The notes beneath the pieces were generated by a model, which was given only the letters and a program-made list of their open reading frames with translations, did not search any database and was not told the DNA's origin. A program made the translations under genes and the position numbers. Below, in pieces: positions 1 through 7,804 of a DNA stretch of 13,076 bases (positions are counted from its first letter, which is position 1; each line of letters begins with the position of its first letter). The stretch is from an uncultured Desulfobacterales bacterium. GTDB taxonomy: Bacteria; Desulfobacterota; Desulfobacteria; Desulfobacterales; JAFDCJ01. The DNA is taken from contig CALZJV010000184.1 in assembly GCA_945787595.1 (NCBI GenBank), positions 1,412 through 14,487 on the forward strand, read 5' to 3'.

Positions 1-25
1 CCATATCACCCCTCTCTCCGAGCTG

Positions 26-88
26 TAGGCTCTTAGGCTCTACGAGCCGGAAGCCGGGGTGGACCAAAGCCGGGCCCTCTGGACCCGG
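26..88 (+). other. GC-rich stem-loops upstream of panB
   Basis: A tandem TAGGCTCT duplication (26-41) runs into a perfect hairpin GGCTC-TAC-GAGCC (36-48). A second hairpin lies at 70-88, with CCGGG pairing with CCCGG and an inner CC/GG pair around a single A bulge. The second is followed by ATCTTTAC rather than a true T run. It could be the terminator of a gene left of the window or part of a panB leader. I do not recognise a known riboswitch, and no convincing gene lies in 1-188. Confidence 0.3.
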
Positions 89-124
89 ATCTTTACTTGG
101 CCCAATTTTAAGATCAGGTGGTGC

Positions 125-153
125 TTGGATATTGAGATTTTGTGTACTGTAAA
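125..153 (+). promoter_or_regulatory. weak candidate sigma-70 promoter for panB
   Basis: TTGGAT (125-130) and TGTAAA (148-153) are separated by 17 bp and end 35 bp before the panB start. Both boxes are only partial matches to consensus. The call rests on spacing and position and is tentative. Confidence 0.25.
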
Positions 154-188
154 CTGCCTTTACCTGTAAAAATTAAGGAGGATCAACA

Positions 189-1037
189 ATGGCTGATAAA
201 AAAGTAACAATCTTGGATGTTCAGCAGGCAAAGGATGAAGCTCGCAAACTGGTCATGATGACCGCTTATGACTACCCATTCGGTCTGATGGCCGACGAGG
301 CCGGTGTCGACATCGTCCTGGTGGGCGACTCACTCGGGATGGTGGTGATGGGTCTGGAAGGGACCGTCGAGGTCAGCATGGAGCACATGATTCACCACAT
401 TAAGGCGGTCGTGCGGGGTTGCAGAAACCCCTTGATTGTCGGCGACATGCCGTTTATGAGTTACAACACCGCCATCAGGGATGCCATTCAAAACGCCGGC
501 CGGCTGATGAAGGAAGGCGGCTGTGAGGTCATCAAGTTGGAGGGCGGCGTTGACTTCGCGCCCACCATCCAGGCAATCGTCAAGGCCGGTATACCGGTAC
601 AGGGTCATATCGGGTTGACACCACAGACGGCCAGCGCTCTGGGCGGCTTCAAAATGCAAGGGCGGGATGCGACGGCTGCCAAACAGATTATCGATGATGC
701 CAAGGCCCTGGAGGATGCCGGTGTGTTCTCGATGATTCTGGAAGCGGTGCCCGCTCCCCTTGGCAAGCTGGTGGCCGAAGCGGTAAATGTGCCGGTTATC
801 GGTATCGGAGCCGGGCCGGATGTGGACGGCCAGGTTCTGGTTACCCACGATATGGTTGGATTATTCGACAAATTCATACCCAAATTTGTCAAACAATATA
901 CCCAGATAAGACCCATTATTCTGGAAGCACTCGGCGCCTATAAAAAGGAAGTTCAGGACAAGGAATTCCCTGGGCCGGAGCACTCCTTTAAAATGCCCGA
1001 TGAAGCATTGGCGCAACTCAATAAGATGATTGAGTAG
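189..1037 (+). CDS. panB: 3-methyl-2-oxobutanoate hydroxymethyltransferase (ketopantoate synthase)
   Basis: This enzyme transfers a one-carbon unit from 5,10-methylenetetrahydrofolate to 2-oxoisovalerate to give ketopantoate, the first committed step of pantothenate and CoA synthesis in the cytoplasm. The 282-aa protein spans the family's normal TIM-barrel length. Visible hallmarks are TAYDYPF (25-31), VGDSLGMVV (45-53), DMPFMSY (86-92), KLEGG (116-120), GHIGLTPQ (139-146), ILEAVP (183-188) and a C-terminal FPGPEHSF. Metal-binding D47 and D86, E118 and the catalytic-type E185 match the residues known from E. coli PanB. The ATG is well set by AAGGAGG at 175-181, 7 nt upstream. No panC or panD lies beside it; the next gene is convergent across a palindromic repeat. 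Nothing looks damaged, so it is probably the working copy. Confidence 0.97.
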   Translation: MADKKVTILDVQQAKDEARKLVMMTAYDYPFGLMADEAGVDIVLVGDSLGMVVMGLEGTVEVSMEHMIHHIKAVVRGCRNPLIVGDMPFMSYNTAIRDAIQNAGRLMKEGGCEVIKLEGGVDFAPTIQAIVKAGIPVQGHIGLTPQTASALGGFKMQGRDATAAKQIIDDAKALEDAGVFSMILEAVPAPLGKLVAEAVNVPVIGIGAGPDVDGQVLVTHDMVGLFDKFIPKFVKQYTQIRPIILEALGAYKKEVQDKEFPGPEHSFKMPDEALAQLNKMIE

Positions 1038-1047
1038 ATAACATATC

Positions 1048-1170
1048 TTATTCACCGCAGAGTCGCAAAGTGCGCAGAGAAAAGTTGTTTTATGTTTGCC
1101 GCAGAAAGTTAAGAGAAAATTTTCTCTGCGATCTCTGCGACTCGAGCGAAGCGGGCGGTGAATCCATGTC
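1048..1170. repeat. palindromic intergenic repeat family A, copy 1
   Basis: A MITE-like element with terminal inverted repeats TTCACCGC (1051-1058) and GCGGTGAA (1155-1162). The arms carry the CACCGCAGAG...CTCTGCG pattern and a central 16-nt perfect palindrome sits at 1112-1127. It matches 9212-9491 along its full length, including a few bases outside the terminal repeats (TTA on the left, TCCATGTC on the right). The right arm contains an asymmetric block, ACTCGAGCGAAGCGGG, just before CGGTGAA, shared by both copies. It lies 10 nt after the panB stop and could fold as a terminator between panB and the convergent lhgO. No coding capacity. The family resembles widely scattered bacterial intergenic repeats. 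Confidence 0.85.
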
Positions 1171-1242
1171 TAATGATTTATGATCGGCTTAGTAGCTCTT
1201 AGAGGACCCGTTTCGGGCAATTTTTACCATCCCGGCAAACCT

Positions 1243-2439
1243 CTATCCGAAGATCTCCCCGACCCTGTCGACGATATGCACGCCAATGGGGATGGCCGAG
1301 GTGGCGGCCGGGGACGGCGCATTACACACATGGAAGGTTCGTTTGGTGTTTACAAATAAGAAATCATGAATCAGGGTGCCGTCCTTTGCGACTGCCTGGG
1401 CGCGCACCCCGGCCGGATAGGGTGTCAAATCACTTAATTTAACCTGGGAGCAATATTTTCGAACAAGTTCCAGATATCCGCGCTTAAATATTGAATTTTT
1501 AAATTCGGCTAAACCCGCTCTCAGGTTCTGCTGCATAACCTTCCAGAATCCGCTAAATGCCGCCATTTCTTTGATGTCGCCAAAGCTCACATCTGTTTTA
1601 TTGTATCCTTCTCTTTTGAAGCCCAAAACTGCATTGGGTCCGACCGTGACGGTACCGTCGATCATGCGGGTTAAATGGACGCCTAAAAAGGGCATTTGCG
1701 GGTCCGGTATGGGGTAAATCAGATGGTTAATAATATTGCTTTTTTCCGGCGGCAACCGAAAATATTCGCCGCGAAAGGGGATGATCTGGAAATCAGGCTG
1801 GATGCCCAGCATTTTCACCAGGCGATCCGCCATCAACCCCGAGCAGGCAATCAGATAGCGCGTGTTGAATTCTTCGGTAGATGTGCGAACACGAATTCCG
1901 CTGTCTTTTTCCTCCAGGCCCAGAACTTCACAGTCGAGTCTTACCCGGCCGCCATGGCTTTTGAATAATTCCGCCATTGTATCTGTGACTTTGCGATAAT
2001 CGACAATACCCGTTTGGGGTACGAAAAACGCCCCCAGGCCGGAAATATTCGGTTCCCGCGCTTTTAATTGCTCCCGGTTGAGCCAGTCCACCTCAATCCG
2101 ATTCTCCCCGGCGCGTTCAAACAGCTTCTCCATCAAGCTATATTCGTTTTGGTCGGTGGCCACCAGCAGTTTGCCACACTGTTCATAAGGGATATCGTGC
2201 TCAAGACAGAATTTGATGGTGGCTTGATTGCCGCGGCGGCAAAAATCCGCTTTTAAACTGCCTGGCTGGTAATAGACGCCGGCGTGAATCACCCCGCTGT
2301 TGTGTCCGGTCTGGTGCCCGGCAAAATGGGACTCTTTTTCCAGTACCAGGATTTGTTGATCCGGATAACGCTGCAACAGGTGCCAAGCCGTGGATATTCC
2401 GACAATACCACCCCCAACGATGAGATAGTCATAGGTCAT
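1243..2439 (-). CDS. lhgO: L-2-hydroxyglutarate dehydrogenase/oxidase (FAD-dependent)
   Basis: LhgO oxidises L-2-hydroxyglutarate to 2-oxoglutarate using FAD and, in E. coli, passes electrons to the quinone pool. The 398-aa protein closely follows E. coli LhgO as I recall it. It has the dinucleotide-binding VGGGIVG (8-14), HQTGHNSGVIHAGVYY (42-57), CSGLMADRLVKMLG, IPFRGEYFRLPPE, NHLIYPIPDP, PFLGVHLTR and the C-terminal CNAPSPAATSAIPIG. No membrane segment is obvious. The ATG lies inside the gabT stop (ATGA, 4-nt overlap) and has no good Shine-Dalgarno of its own, so translation is probably coupled to gabT. In E. coli it sits in csiD-lhgO-gabDTP; here csiD and gabD are missing from the window. 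It is the last gene of the minus-strand cluster. Confidence 0.94.
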   Translation of the reverse strand: MTYDYLIVGGGIVGISTAWHLLQRYPDQQILVLEKESHFAGHQTGHNSGVIHAGVYYQPGSLKADFCRRGNQATIKFCLEHDIPYEQCGKLLVATDQNEYSLMEKLFERAGENRIEVDWLNREQLKAREPNISGLGAFFVPQTGIVDYRKVTDTMAELFKSHGGRVRLDCEVLGLEEKDSGIRVRTSTEEFNTRYLIACSGLMADRLVKMLGIQPDFQIIPFRGEYFRLPPEKSNIINHLIYPIPDPQMPFLGVHLTRMIDGTVTVGPNAVLGFKREGYNKTDVSFGDIKEMAAFSGFWKVMQQNLRAGLAEFKNSIFKRGYLELVRKYCSQVKLSDLTPYPAGVRAQAVAKDGTLIHDFLFVNTKRTFHVCNAPSPAATSAIPIGVHIVDRVGEIFG

Positions 2440-3695
2440 GAGATTTCTTTCAGGGCCTCTTCCATGATGGAAAGGCCTTTTTCCAACTGCTCATCTGTAA
2501 TGACAAAGGGTGCCAGGATCCGGACAACATTGCCGTAGCTTCCGCAGACCAGAATCAGCAGCCCTTTTTCAAGGCAATGAGCAGCCATTTGTTTGGCTTC
2601 ATCCGCCGCCGGCTCTTTGTTTGCGCCTTTGACGAATTCCAGGCCCAGCATGGCACCCAATCCTCTGATTTCTCCAATAATATCAAATTCTTTCTGCCAC
2701 TTTTCAAAGCAGGCCTGTAGCTTTTCGCCCAGGGCAACCGATTTTTCCAGCATATTTTCTTCTTCAAAAGCTTCCAACACAGCCAAGCCGGCGGCACAGG
2801 CCACCGGGTTCCCGCCATAGGTGCCTCCCAGGCCCCAGGCATGAACCGCATCCATTATCTCCTGTCTGCCGACAACGGCCGCCAGCGGCATACCGGCTGC
2901 CAGGCTTTTGGCCACTATGACCAGATCAGGCTCGACACCCCAATGTTCGATGGCAAACATCTTCCCGGTACGTCCCATGCCACTTTGGATTTCATCCGAC
3001 ACAAAAAGGATGCCGTTGTCACGACAGATCTTCGCAAGTTCCTGAAAATATCCCGCTGGCGGTACGATAAACCCACCTTCGCCCTGAACCGGTTCTACCA
3101 CCACTGCTGCCACGGCTTCCGGATTTACATGCTTAATGAAGGCGTCGTGAAGCGAGTCGGCACCCGCAACATCACCAAATGGTATCCGGTAGACCTCCGG
3201 AGCAAATGGACCAAAACCGAATTTGTATGGTTTGACCTTACTGGTCATGGTCATTGTCAGCAGGGTGCGACCGTGGTAGGCGTTTTCAAAGACGATAATA
3301 GCCGGCCGCTTGGTATAGTAACGGGCTATTTTGACTGCGTTCTCCACCGCTTCAGCGCCACAATTCAAAAAAACCGCTCGTTTGGGAAAATCACCCGGAG
3401 TGATGCGGCAGAGCTTTTGCGCCAGTTTCACCGCGGGTTCATAAGGATTTACCATAAAACAGGTATGAGTGAATTTTTCTGCCTGGTTTTTGATCGCGGC
3501 GACCACCTTCGGGTGACTGTGGCCAATATTCATCACGGCGATACCACCGGCGAAATCGATGTACTCGCGACCTTCAACATCCCGTAAAATGGCTCCTTGG
3601 GCCGACCCGATAAAATTTGTTGTGACACTGGCCACCCCTTCTGAAATGACCTTTGACCTTTGTTGATTCAGTTGTTCGTTCGTAAATTGGCTCAT
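2436..3695 (-). CDS. gabT: 4-aminobutyrate/5-aminovalerate-type aminotransferase (class III, PLP)
   Basis: The enzyme transfers the amino group of GABA or a similar omega-amino acid to 2-oxoglutarate, giving a semialdehyde and glutamate. With the ATG at 3695 the protein is 419 aa, close to E. coli GabT. Visible features are EGREYIDFAGGIAVMN (41-56), NCGAEAVENAVK (111-122), AYHGRT (139-144), EPVQGEGGF (201-209), the PLP-nitrogen Asp in SDEIQSGMGRTGK (D234, with Q237) and the Schiff-base lysine K263 in VAKSLAAGMPL. I50 and E206, positions linked to GABA specificity in GabT, are present. The frame stays open to an ATG at 3791, but AAGGAGAG just upstream of 3695 and family length favour the shorter start. 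The stop overlaps lhgO. Ornithine or another diamine-derived substrate is possible given the neighbours. Confidence 0.92.
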   Translation of the reverse strand: MSQFTNEQLNQQRSKVISEGVASVTTNFIGSAQGAILRDVEGREYIDFAGGIAVMNIGHSHPKVVAAIKNQAEKFTHTCFMVNPYEPAVKLAQKLCRITPGDFPKRAVFLNCGAEAVENAVKIARYYTKRPAIIVFENAYHGRTLLTMTMTSKVKPYKFGFGPFAPEVYRIPFGDVAGADSLHDAFIKHVNPEAVAAVVVEPVQGEGGFIVPPAGYFQELAKICRDNGILFVSDEIQSGMGRTGKMFAIEHWGVEPDLVIVAKSLAAGMPLAAVVGRQEIMDAVHAWGLGGTYGGNPVACAAGLAVLEAFEEENMLEKSVALGEKLQACFEKWQKEFDIIGEIRGLGAMLGLEFVKGANKEPAADEAKQMAAHCLEKGLLILVCGSYGNVVRILAPFVITDEQLEKGLSIMEEALKEIS

Positions 3696-3848
3696 GTTCT
3701 CTCCTTTTTGGGTTACAGGATTCGATTTTAGGTTTGTCAATTCAGATAATGCGGCACCGATTTGTCGGCCTGCCAAGGACCACTGCATCATATTCGGTAC
3801 TGTTGGTTGAAACTGGGGAAATCCCTTTAAACGCTCCAGTAGCCAACA

Positions 3849-4850
3849 TCAGCTACCGAGGGTCGAGACCATGACTGCTTTGATCGTATGAATGCGGTTC
3901 TCTGCCTCATCGAAAACAACTGAGGACGGTGACTCGAACACTTCTTCGGTCACTTCCATGGCGTCCAGTCCAAACTTCTGATAAATTTCTTCGCCGATGG
4001 TGGTATCCCGATTGTGGAAAGCCGGTAGGCAATGCAAAAATTTGACATTGGGGTTGCCGGTTTTTTCGATGACGGCTGCATTGATCTGGTAGGGTTGAAG
4101 CAGCTCGATACGTTCTTTCCAGACTTCCTCCGATTCCCCCATGGAAACCCACACGTCCGTGCACAGAAAATCACAACCCTTGAGACCTTTGTCCGGATCA
4201 TCGTTGACAGTGATTTTAGCACCGGTTTCCTTGGCAATTTTCCCAGCCTTGACAACCAGTTCCGGATTGGGTTGGAGGCTTTTGGGAGCTATGGAATGAA
4301 AATCCATGCCCATCCTGGCAGCCCCCACCAGTAGTGAATTGCCCATGTTGTTTCTGGCATCGCCCAGGTAGACAAGCTTGACCTGTCTCAAGGGTTTGTC
4401 GCAGTGTTCCATCATCGTCAACAAATCCGCCAGCACCTGAGTTGGGTGAAACTCATTGGTCAGTCCATTCCAGACCGGGACCCCGGCGTATTGGGCCAGT
4501 TCTTCCACGATATCCTGGCCGAAACCCCGGTACTCGATGCCATCATACATCCGTCCGAGCACCCGGGCAGTATCCTTCATGGTTTCTTTGGTACCCATCT
4601 GTGAACCACTCGGGCCCAGATAGGTTACATGGGCACCCTGATCGTAGGCGGCCACTTCAAAAGCACAGCGGGTGCGAGTGGAGGATTTTTCGAAAATAAG
4701 GGCGATATTTTTTCCCTGCAACCGCTGCCGTTCGACGCCACTGTATTTGGCCTTCTTCAAATCAGCCGAGAGGTCCAGCAAAAATTTGATTTCCCTGGTC
4801 GAGAAATCGAGCAATTTTAAAAAATGCCTATTTTTTAGATTGAATGCCAT
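3849..4850 (-). CDS. argF: ornithine carbamoyltransferase (long, ArgF/ArcB-like form)
   Basis: The enzyme catalyses carbamoyl phosphate + ornithine = citrulline + phosphate in the cytoplasm, in arginine synthesis or, in reverse, in the arginine deiminase pathway. At 333 aa it belongs with E. coli ArgF/ArgI and catabolic ArcB rather than the roughly 300-aa anabolic type. Motifs are the carbamoyl-phosphate site STRTR (57-61), [10 protein letters not shown] (81-90), HPTQ (135-138), the ornithine loop SMG in DVWVSMGE (236-238), HCLP (273-276) and the C-terminal [16 protein letters not shown] strong GGAGG/AAGGAG region precedes the ATG. It follows the amidinotransferase by only 29 nt, suggesting co-transcription and use of the ornithine that enzyme releases. 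No arcA or carbamate kinase gene is present. Whether argF or arcB is the better symbol cannot be settled here. Confidence 0.93.
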   Translation of the reverse strand: MAFNLKNRHFLKLLDFSTREIKFLLDLSADLKKAKYSGVERQRLQGKNIALIFEKSSTRTRCAFEVAAYDQGAHVTYLGPSGSQMGTKETMKDTARVLGRMYDGIEYRGFGQDIVEELAQYAGVPVWNGLTNEFHPTQVLADLLTMMEHCDKPLRQVKLVYLGDARNNMGNSLLVGAARMGMDFHSIAPKSLQPNPELVVKAGKIAKETGAKITVNDDPDKGLKGCDFLCTDVWVSMGESEEVWKERIELLQPYQINAAVIEKTGNPNVKFLHCLPAFHNRDTTIGEEIYQKFGLDAMEVTEEVFESPSSVVFDEAENRIHTIKAVMVSTLGS

Positions 4851-4879
4851 CTCCTTTCCTCCTGATTTATACAGATCAA

Positions 4880-6013
4880 TTAAAACCCTTCCACCTGTTT
4901 CGGAAAATAATCCTCACAGCTTCCAGCCCGGTAAACATCTGCGGTGGCGCAGTGCAGACCGCCGCCGAAGGCACTCACATCGATAAACGGCACCGGAATG
5001 ACTTCGAAACCGAGCTTGTCAAACTGGTCCATCTGCTTTTTTTCCTGCGCATCGACACAGACGGTCTTGGGGTCCAGCATGAGCGTGTTCATCGAAAGCC
5101 ACTTGCTGCAAAACGACAGGGGCGGATAGTCGTCCAGAGCAGGCTCGGCGCATTCCACGATTTCCCACCCATTCTTTTCGAAGAAATCAATCATTTTAGG
5201 TGCCAGGGGTTTGCGGACAGGATTGCTCAGGGCCAAACCCGGACGCAGCAGCACAAATGTCGCATCGATATGGATCGGATTGGTTTCATAAAACCAGATT
5301 GAATGTAATCGATGGTCCGGAAAATGACGGCGCAGCCAGTCAAGTCCGGCCTTGTTGGTTACCGATGAATGATATACGAACAAATCTTTTCCGGCTCGTG
5401 AAATATCAGCTGCATCGAAGCAGGGTTCTTTTTCAGTCAAGACCCAATCCCGGTTGTTGATGGCCTGGTCCTTTTCCTCTTTGCTCTTCTTCTTCCAATT
5501 ATTCCAGTAGTCATCCTTGTAGGTACCTTCGCAGAGTCGGGGTTTGGGCGCCGCTTCCCATCTGAAATTGGGGTCCTCCTTAAAATACTGTTCCAGCAGG
5601 GGACGATAACACAGATACTCATACCAACGACTACGCTGAGACATAGTGGCCTCGAGAATTTCATTACCGACGGTTAACAGCACATCCCGCGGCGGCATGC
5701 AGCCGAACATGGAATCCTGGTACCAATCGGGAGTCTGAACCTTCCGGCTGAAATCCATCGGAGTGGGACGATCTACGCGAATTCCCCGGCCTTCGAGAAG
5801 CTTCGCGAAGTTGTCCAGCTGATCACTGGCTTTTTCCTCCATCTCTTTGGGTAGCGGGCCATATGTCCCCAAGGGAAATCCGTGTTTGGGCCAGTCGCGC
5901 GCAATAGCAGGCTCAGGGGCTGTTACCATAGTCCCGTCGGCACGGCCAACGATGACATGTTTAAGGGGGTCCCACTCATTCCAGGAATTTACAATGGTCT
6001 TCTTTGCGGTCAT
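4880..6013 (-). CDS. L-arginine:glycine amidinotransferase family protein (acceptor unknown)
   Basis: Family members move the amidino group of arginine to an amine (glycine in vertebrate AGAT/GATM, giving guanidinoacetate) and release ornithine. The 377-aa protein (ATG at 6013, preceded by GGAGGG) aligns by eye along the human AGAT core: [14 protein letters not shown] (12-25), [17 protein letters not shown] (94-110), VGNEILEA (115-122), EPCFDAAD (196-203), NPIHIDATF (245-253), [12 protein letters not shown] (303-314) and GGGLHC (350-355). The catalytic Cys-His-Asp set of AGAT (C407, H303, D254) corresponds to C355, H248 and D200, all intact. An ATG at 6046 would add 11 residues but lacks a ribosome site. 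It starts a tight cluster with argF, so recycling of ornithine is likely. The sequence does not show whether the acceptor is glycine, GABA or another amine, and no guanidinoacetate methyltransferase gene lies nearby. Confidence 0.9.
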   Translation of the reverse strand: MTAKKTIVNSWNEWDPLKHVIVGRADGTMVTAPEPAIARDWPKHGFPLGTYGPLPKEMEEKASDQLDNFAKLLEGRGIRVDRPTPMDFSRKVQTPDWYQDSMFGCMPPRDVLLTVGNEILEATMSQRSRWYEYLCYRPLLEQYFKEDPNFRWEAAPKPRLCEGTYKDDYWNNWKKKSKEEKDQAINNRDWVLTEKEPCFDAADISRAGKDLFVYHSSVTNKAGLDWLRRHFPDHRLHSIWFYETNPIHIDATFVLLRPGLALSNPVRKPLAPKMIDFFEKNGWEIVECAEPALDDYPPLSFCSKWLSMNTLMLDPKTVCVDAQEKKQMDQFDKLGFEVIPVPFIDVSAFGGGLHCATADVYRAGSCEDYFPKQVEGF

Positions 6014-6041
6014 ATTTCCCTCCAAAAATAGATTTGTTGCA

Positions 6042-6071
6042 ATCATAATCGTCTGAAAAACTCAGCGACAA
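6042..6071 (-). promoter_or_regulatory. candidate sigma-70 promoter for the amidinotransferase cluster
   Basis: Read on the minus strand, TTGTCG (6066-6071) and TATGAT (6042-6047) are separated by 18 bp, ending 28 nt before the preferred start at 6013. A small CTGA...TCAG dyad lies in the spacer. If used, it would separate this cluster from the radical SAM gene upstream, 121 nt away. Confidence 0.35.
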
Positions 6072-6134
6072 AACGAGAAACAGAAATTTGATACAGAAAT
6101 GAATCAATAGAAAAAGAATGAAAACAGGTTAGAA

Positions 6135-7604
6135 TTACAATTTGCATATCTTGCGGAAATGATGACCGTGAATGGCCAATGTTATCGCCAGCGGCAAGAG
6201 CTTCGGGCAGCGCAAAAGCGTCCACACGAGCAGGTTCCAGTACTGTATTCTCTCTTTACCAAAAATTCCGATTCTGATCGAGGTGCGAAAAACCGCCAGA
6301 AAGCGCTGGAAGTCCACCGGGATAGAAATCTTGGGGGCCTTATACTCCCGTAAAAATGTTTTTACACGGCGGTAATAGGGCCGTGGCCGATAGATATTGT
6401 TTAAAATCTTTTGATACCCTTTGAGCAGCTGGTTCAGATCCATTTTCGGTATTATGTTTGTGGTGCCGTCCACGTTGTCTCCGGAAACCAAACCCTGGAG
6501 CCGGCCCTCTTTTTTTAAACGTTCATACAGTTTGGTGCCCGGGGGCGCTTGAAGCAGCCCCACCATGGCGGTTACGATGCCGCTTTTTTGAATAAAATCT
6601 ATTTGTCGCTGAAAGATTGAGGGGCCATCGGAGTCGAAGCCGACGATAAATCCGCCCTGTACCTGCAGACCTGTGCGCTGGATACGTTTAACGCTATCGA
6701 TCAGGTTGCGATTTTTATTCTGTTTTTTATTGCATCCTGCCAGACCCTCTTCGTCGGGGGTTTCGATCCCGATAAAAACGGTATCAAATCCGGCTTCCAC
6801 CATGGTCTTCATCAGTTCCTGATTGTCGGCCAGGTTAATGGAGGCCTCCGTGTTGAATAAAAACCCCTTTTTCTCTTTGCGCCATTCAATCAAGGCCGGC
6901 AAGAGCTGGGTCAGCAGATATTTTTTGTTACCGATAAAATTGTCATCTACAAAGAAAACCTGCCCGCGCCAGCCCATACTATAGAGACTGTCCAACTCGG
7001 CGATGATTTGGGCAGTGGATTTAATACGTACCCGGTGACCCAGCAGGGTGGTAACATTACAAAAATCGCAATTGAACGGACAGCCCCGAGAAAACTGAAT
7101 GCTCATCGAGGCATAGTGCTTCAGGTTGATAAGTCGCCACATGGGAGTGGGTGTTTGCCCCATGTCGGCAAACTCATGGGTATCATAAATACGCTGGGCG
7201 CATCCGCGCCTAAAATCCGCCAGAAAAGAGGGAAGGGTAAGCTCTGCTTCATTGAGCACAAAATGATCCACCTCGTCAAACAGCTCATATTCAGCCGTGA
7301 AAAGAGGGCCTCCCGCCACCACTCTGACGCCGGCTTTTTTGCATCTGGTGATGGTTTGACGCGCCGACTTCCTTTGAACTACCATGGCGCTGATATAGGC
7401 GTAATCGGCCCATGCCAGATCTTTTTCAGTGAGCTTGGCTACATTCAAATCAACAACACGTTTGTCCCATTCTTCCGGAAGCATGGACCCCACGGTCAGC
7501 AACCCCAGGGGGGGGAAGGCAGATTTCTTGTGAATAAATTTAAGCGAGTGTCTGAAACTCCAGAAGGTATCCGGGAAAGAAGGGTATATCAGCAAAGCTT
7601 TCAT
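6135..7604 (-). CDS. B12-binding-domain radical SAM protein with DUF4070-like C-terminus
   Basis: The 489-aa protein has an N-terminal cobalamin-binding-type Rossmann domain (about 1-140: MKALLIYPSFPDTFW, FPPLGLLTV, VVAGGPLFT, VLNEAELTLPSFL). A radical SAM barrel starts with the 4Fe-4S motif C175-x3-C179-x2-C182 in FSRGCPFNCDFCNVT; FVDDNF and FIGIETPDEEGL follow. The C-terminal part resembles DUF4070. The classic DxHxxG cobalamin ligand motif is absent, as in many proteins of this class. Members include methylases such as the hopanoid C-2 methylase HpnP, which shares this general architecture, but nothing in the window links this gene to hopanoids and I do not assign a substrate. The start at 7604 follows AAGGCGG. 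It lies on the same strand upstream of the amidinotransferase, 121 nt away, and may or may not be co-transcribed. C-terminal basic and hydrophobic stretches hint at membrane association. Confidence 0.88.
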   Translation of the reverse strand: MKALLIYPSFPDTFWSFRHSLKFIHKKSAFPPLGLLTVGSMLPEEWDKRVVDLNVAKLTEKDLAWADYAYISAMVVQRKSARQTITRCKKAGVRVVAGGPLFTAEYELFDEVDHFVLNEAELTLPSFLADFRRGCAQRIYDTHEFADMGQTPTPMWRLINLKHYASMSIQFSRGCPFNCDFCNVTTLLGHRVRIKSTAQIIAELDSLYSMGWRGQVFFVDDNFIGNKKYLLTQLLPALIEWRKEKKGFLFNTEASINLADNQELMKTMVEAGFDTVFIGIETPDEEGLAGCNKKQNKNRNLIDSVKRIQRTGLQVQGGFIVGFDSDGPSIFQRQIDFIQKSGIVTAMVGLLQAPPGTKLYERLKKEGRLQGLVSGDNVDGTTNIIPKMDLNQLLKGYQKILNNIYRPRPYYRRVKTFLREYKAPKISIPVDFQRFLAVFRTSIRIGIFGKERIQYWNLLVWTLLRCPKLLPLAITLAIHGHHFRKICKL

Positions 7605-7804
7605 GGGACCGCCTTTTTATATCGCAGCTAATTGGCATCAGGATGTTTGAATACGCGGAATCGGATGAAACCTTATAACAGAATTCAAAAAAAATATATA
7701 CTGTTTTCTTGTGATATTCGTTTACAGGGCTAAATATAAGAACGCAAGGTTCTCAACCCCAGGGCCACGTCATATAAACAGATAACTAGTTGGAGTTACA
7801 TAAC

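Noticed and set aside
330..848. A 172-codon open frame antisense to panB
   Set aside because: Entirely within panB, with His-rich, non-family-like composition typical of a shadow frame.
1206..1225. Possible terminator CCCG-TTT-CGGG followed by CAATTTTT
   Set aside because: The stem has only four base pairs and lies 170 nt after panB; too weak to call, and the repeat A palindrome is the better candidate between the convergent genes.
2841..3587. A 248-codon open frame on the plus strand inside gabT
   Set aside because: It lies fully antisense to a well-conserved gabT, has no recognisable motif and no ribosome site; long antisense frames are common opposite such coding sequence.
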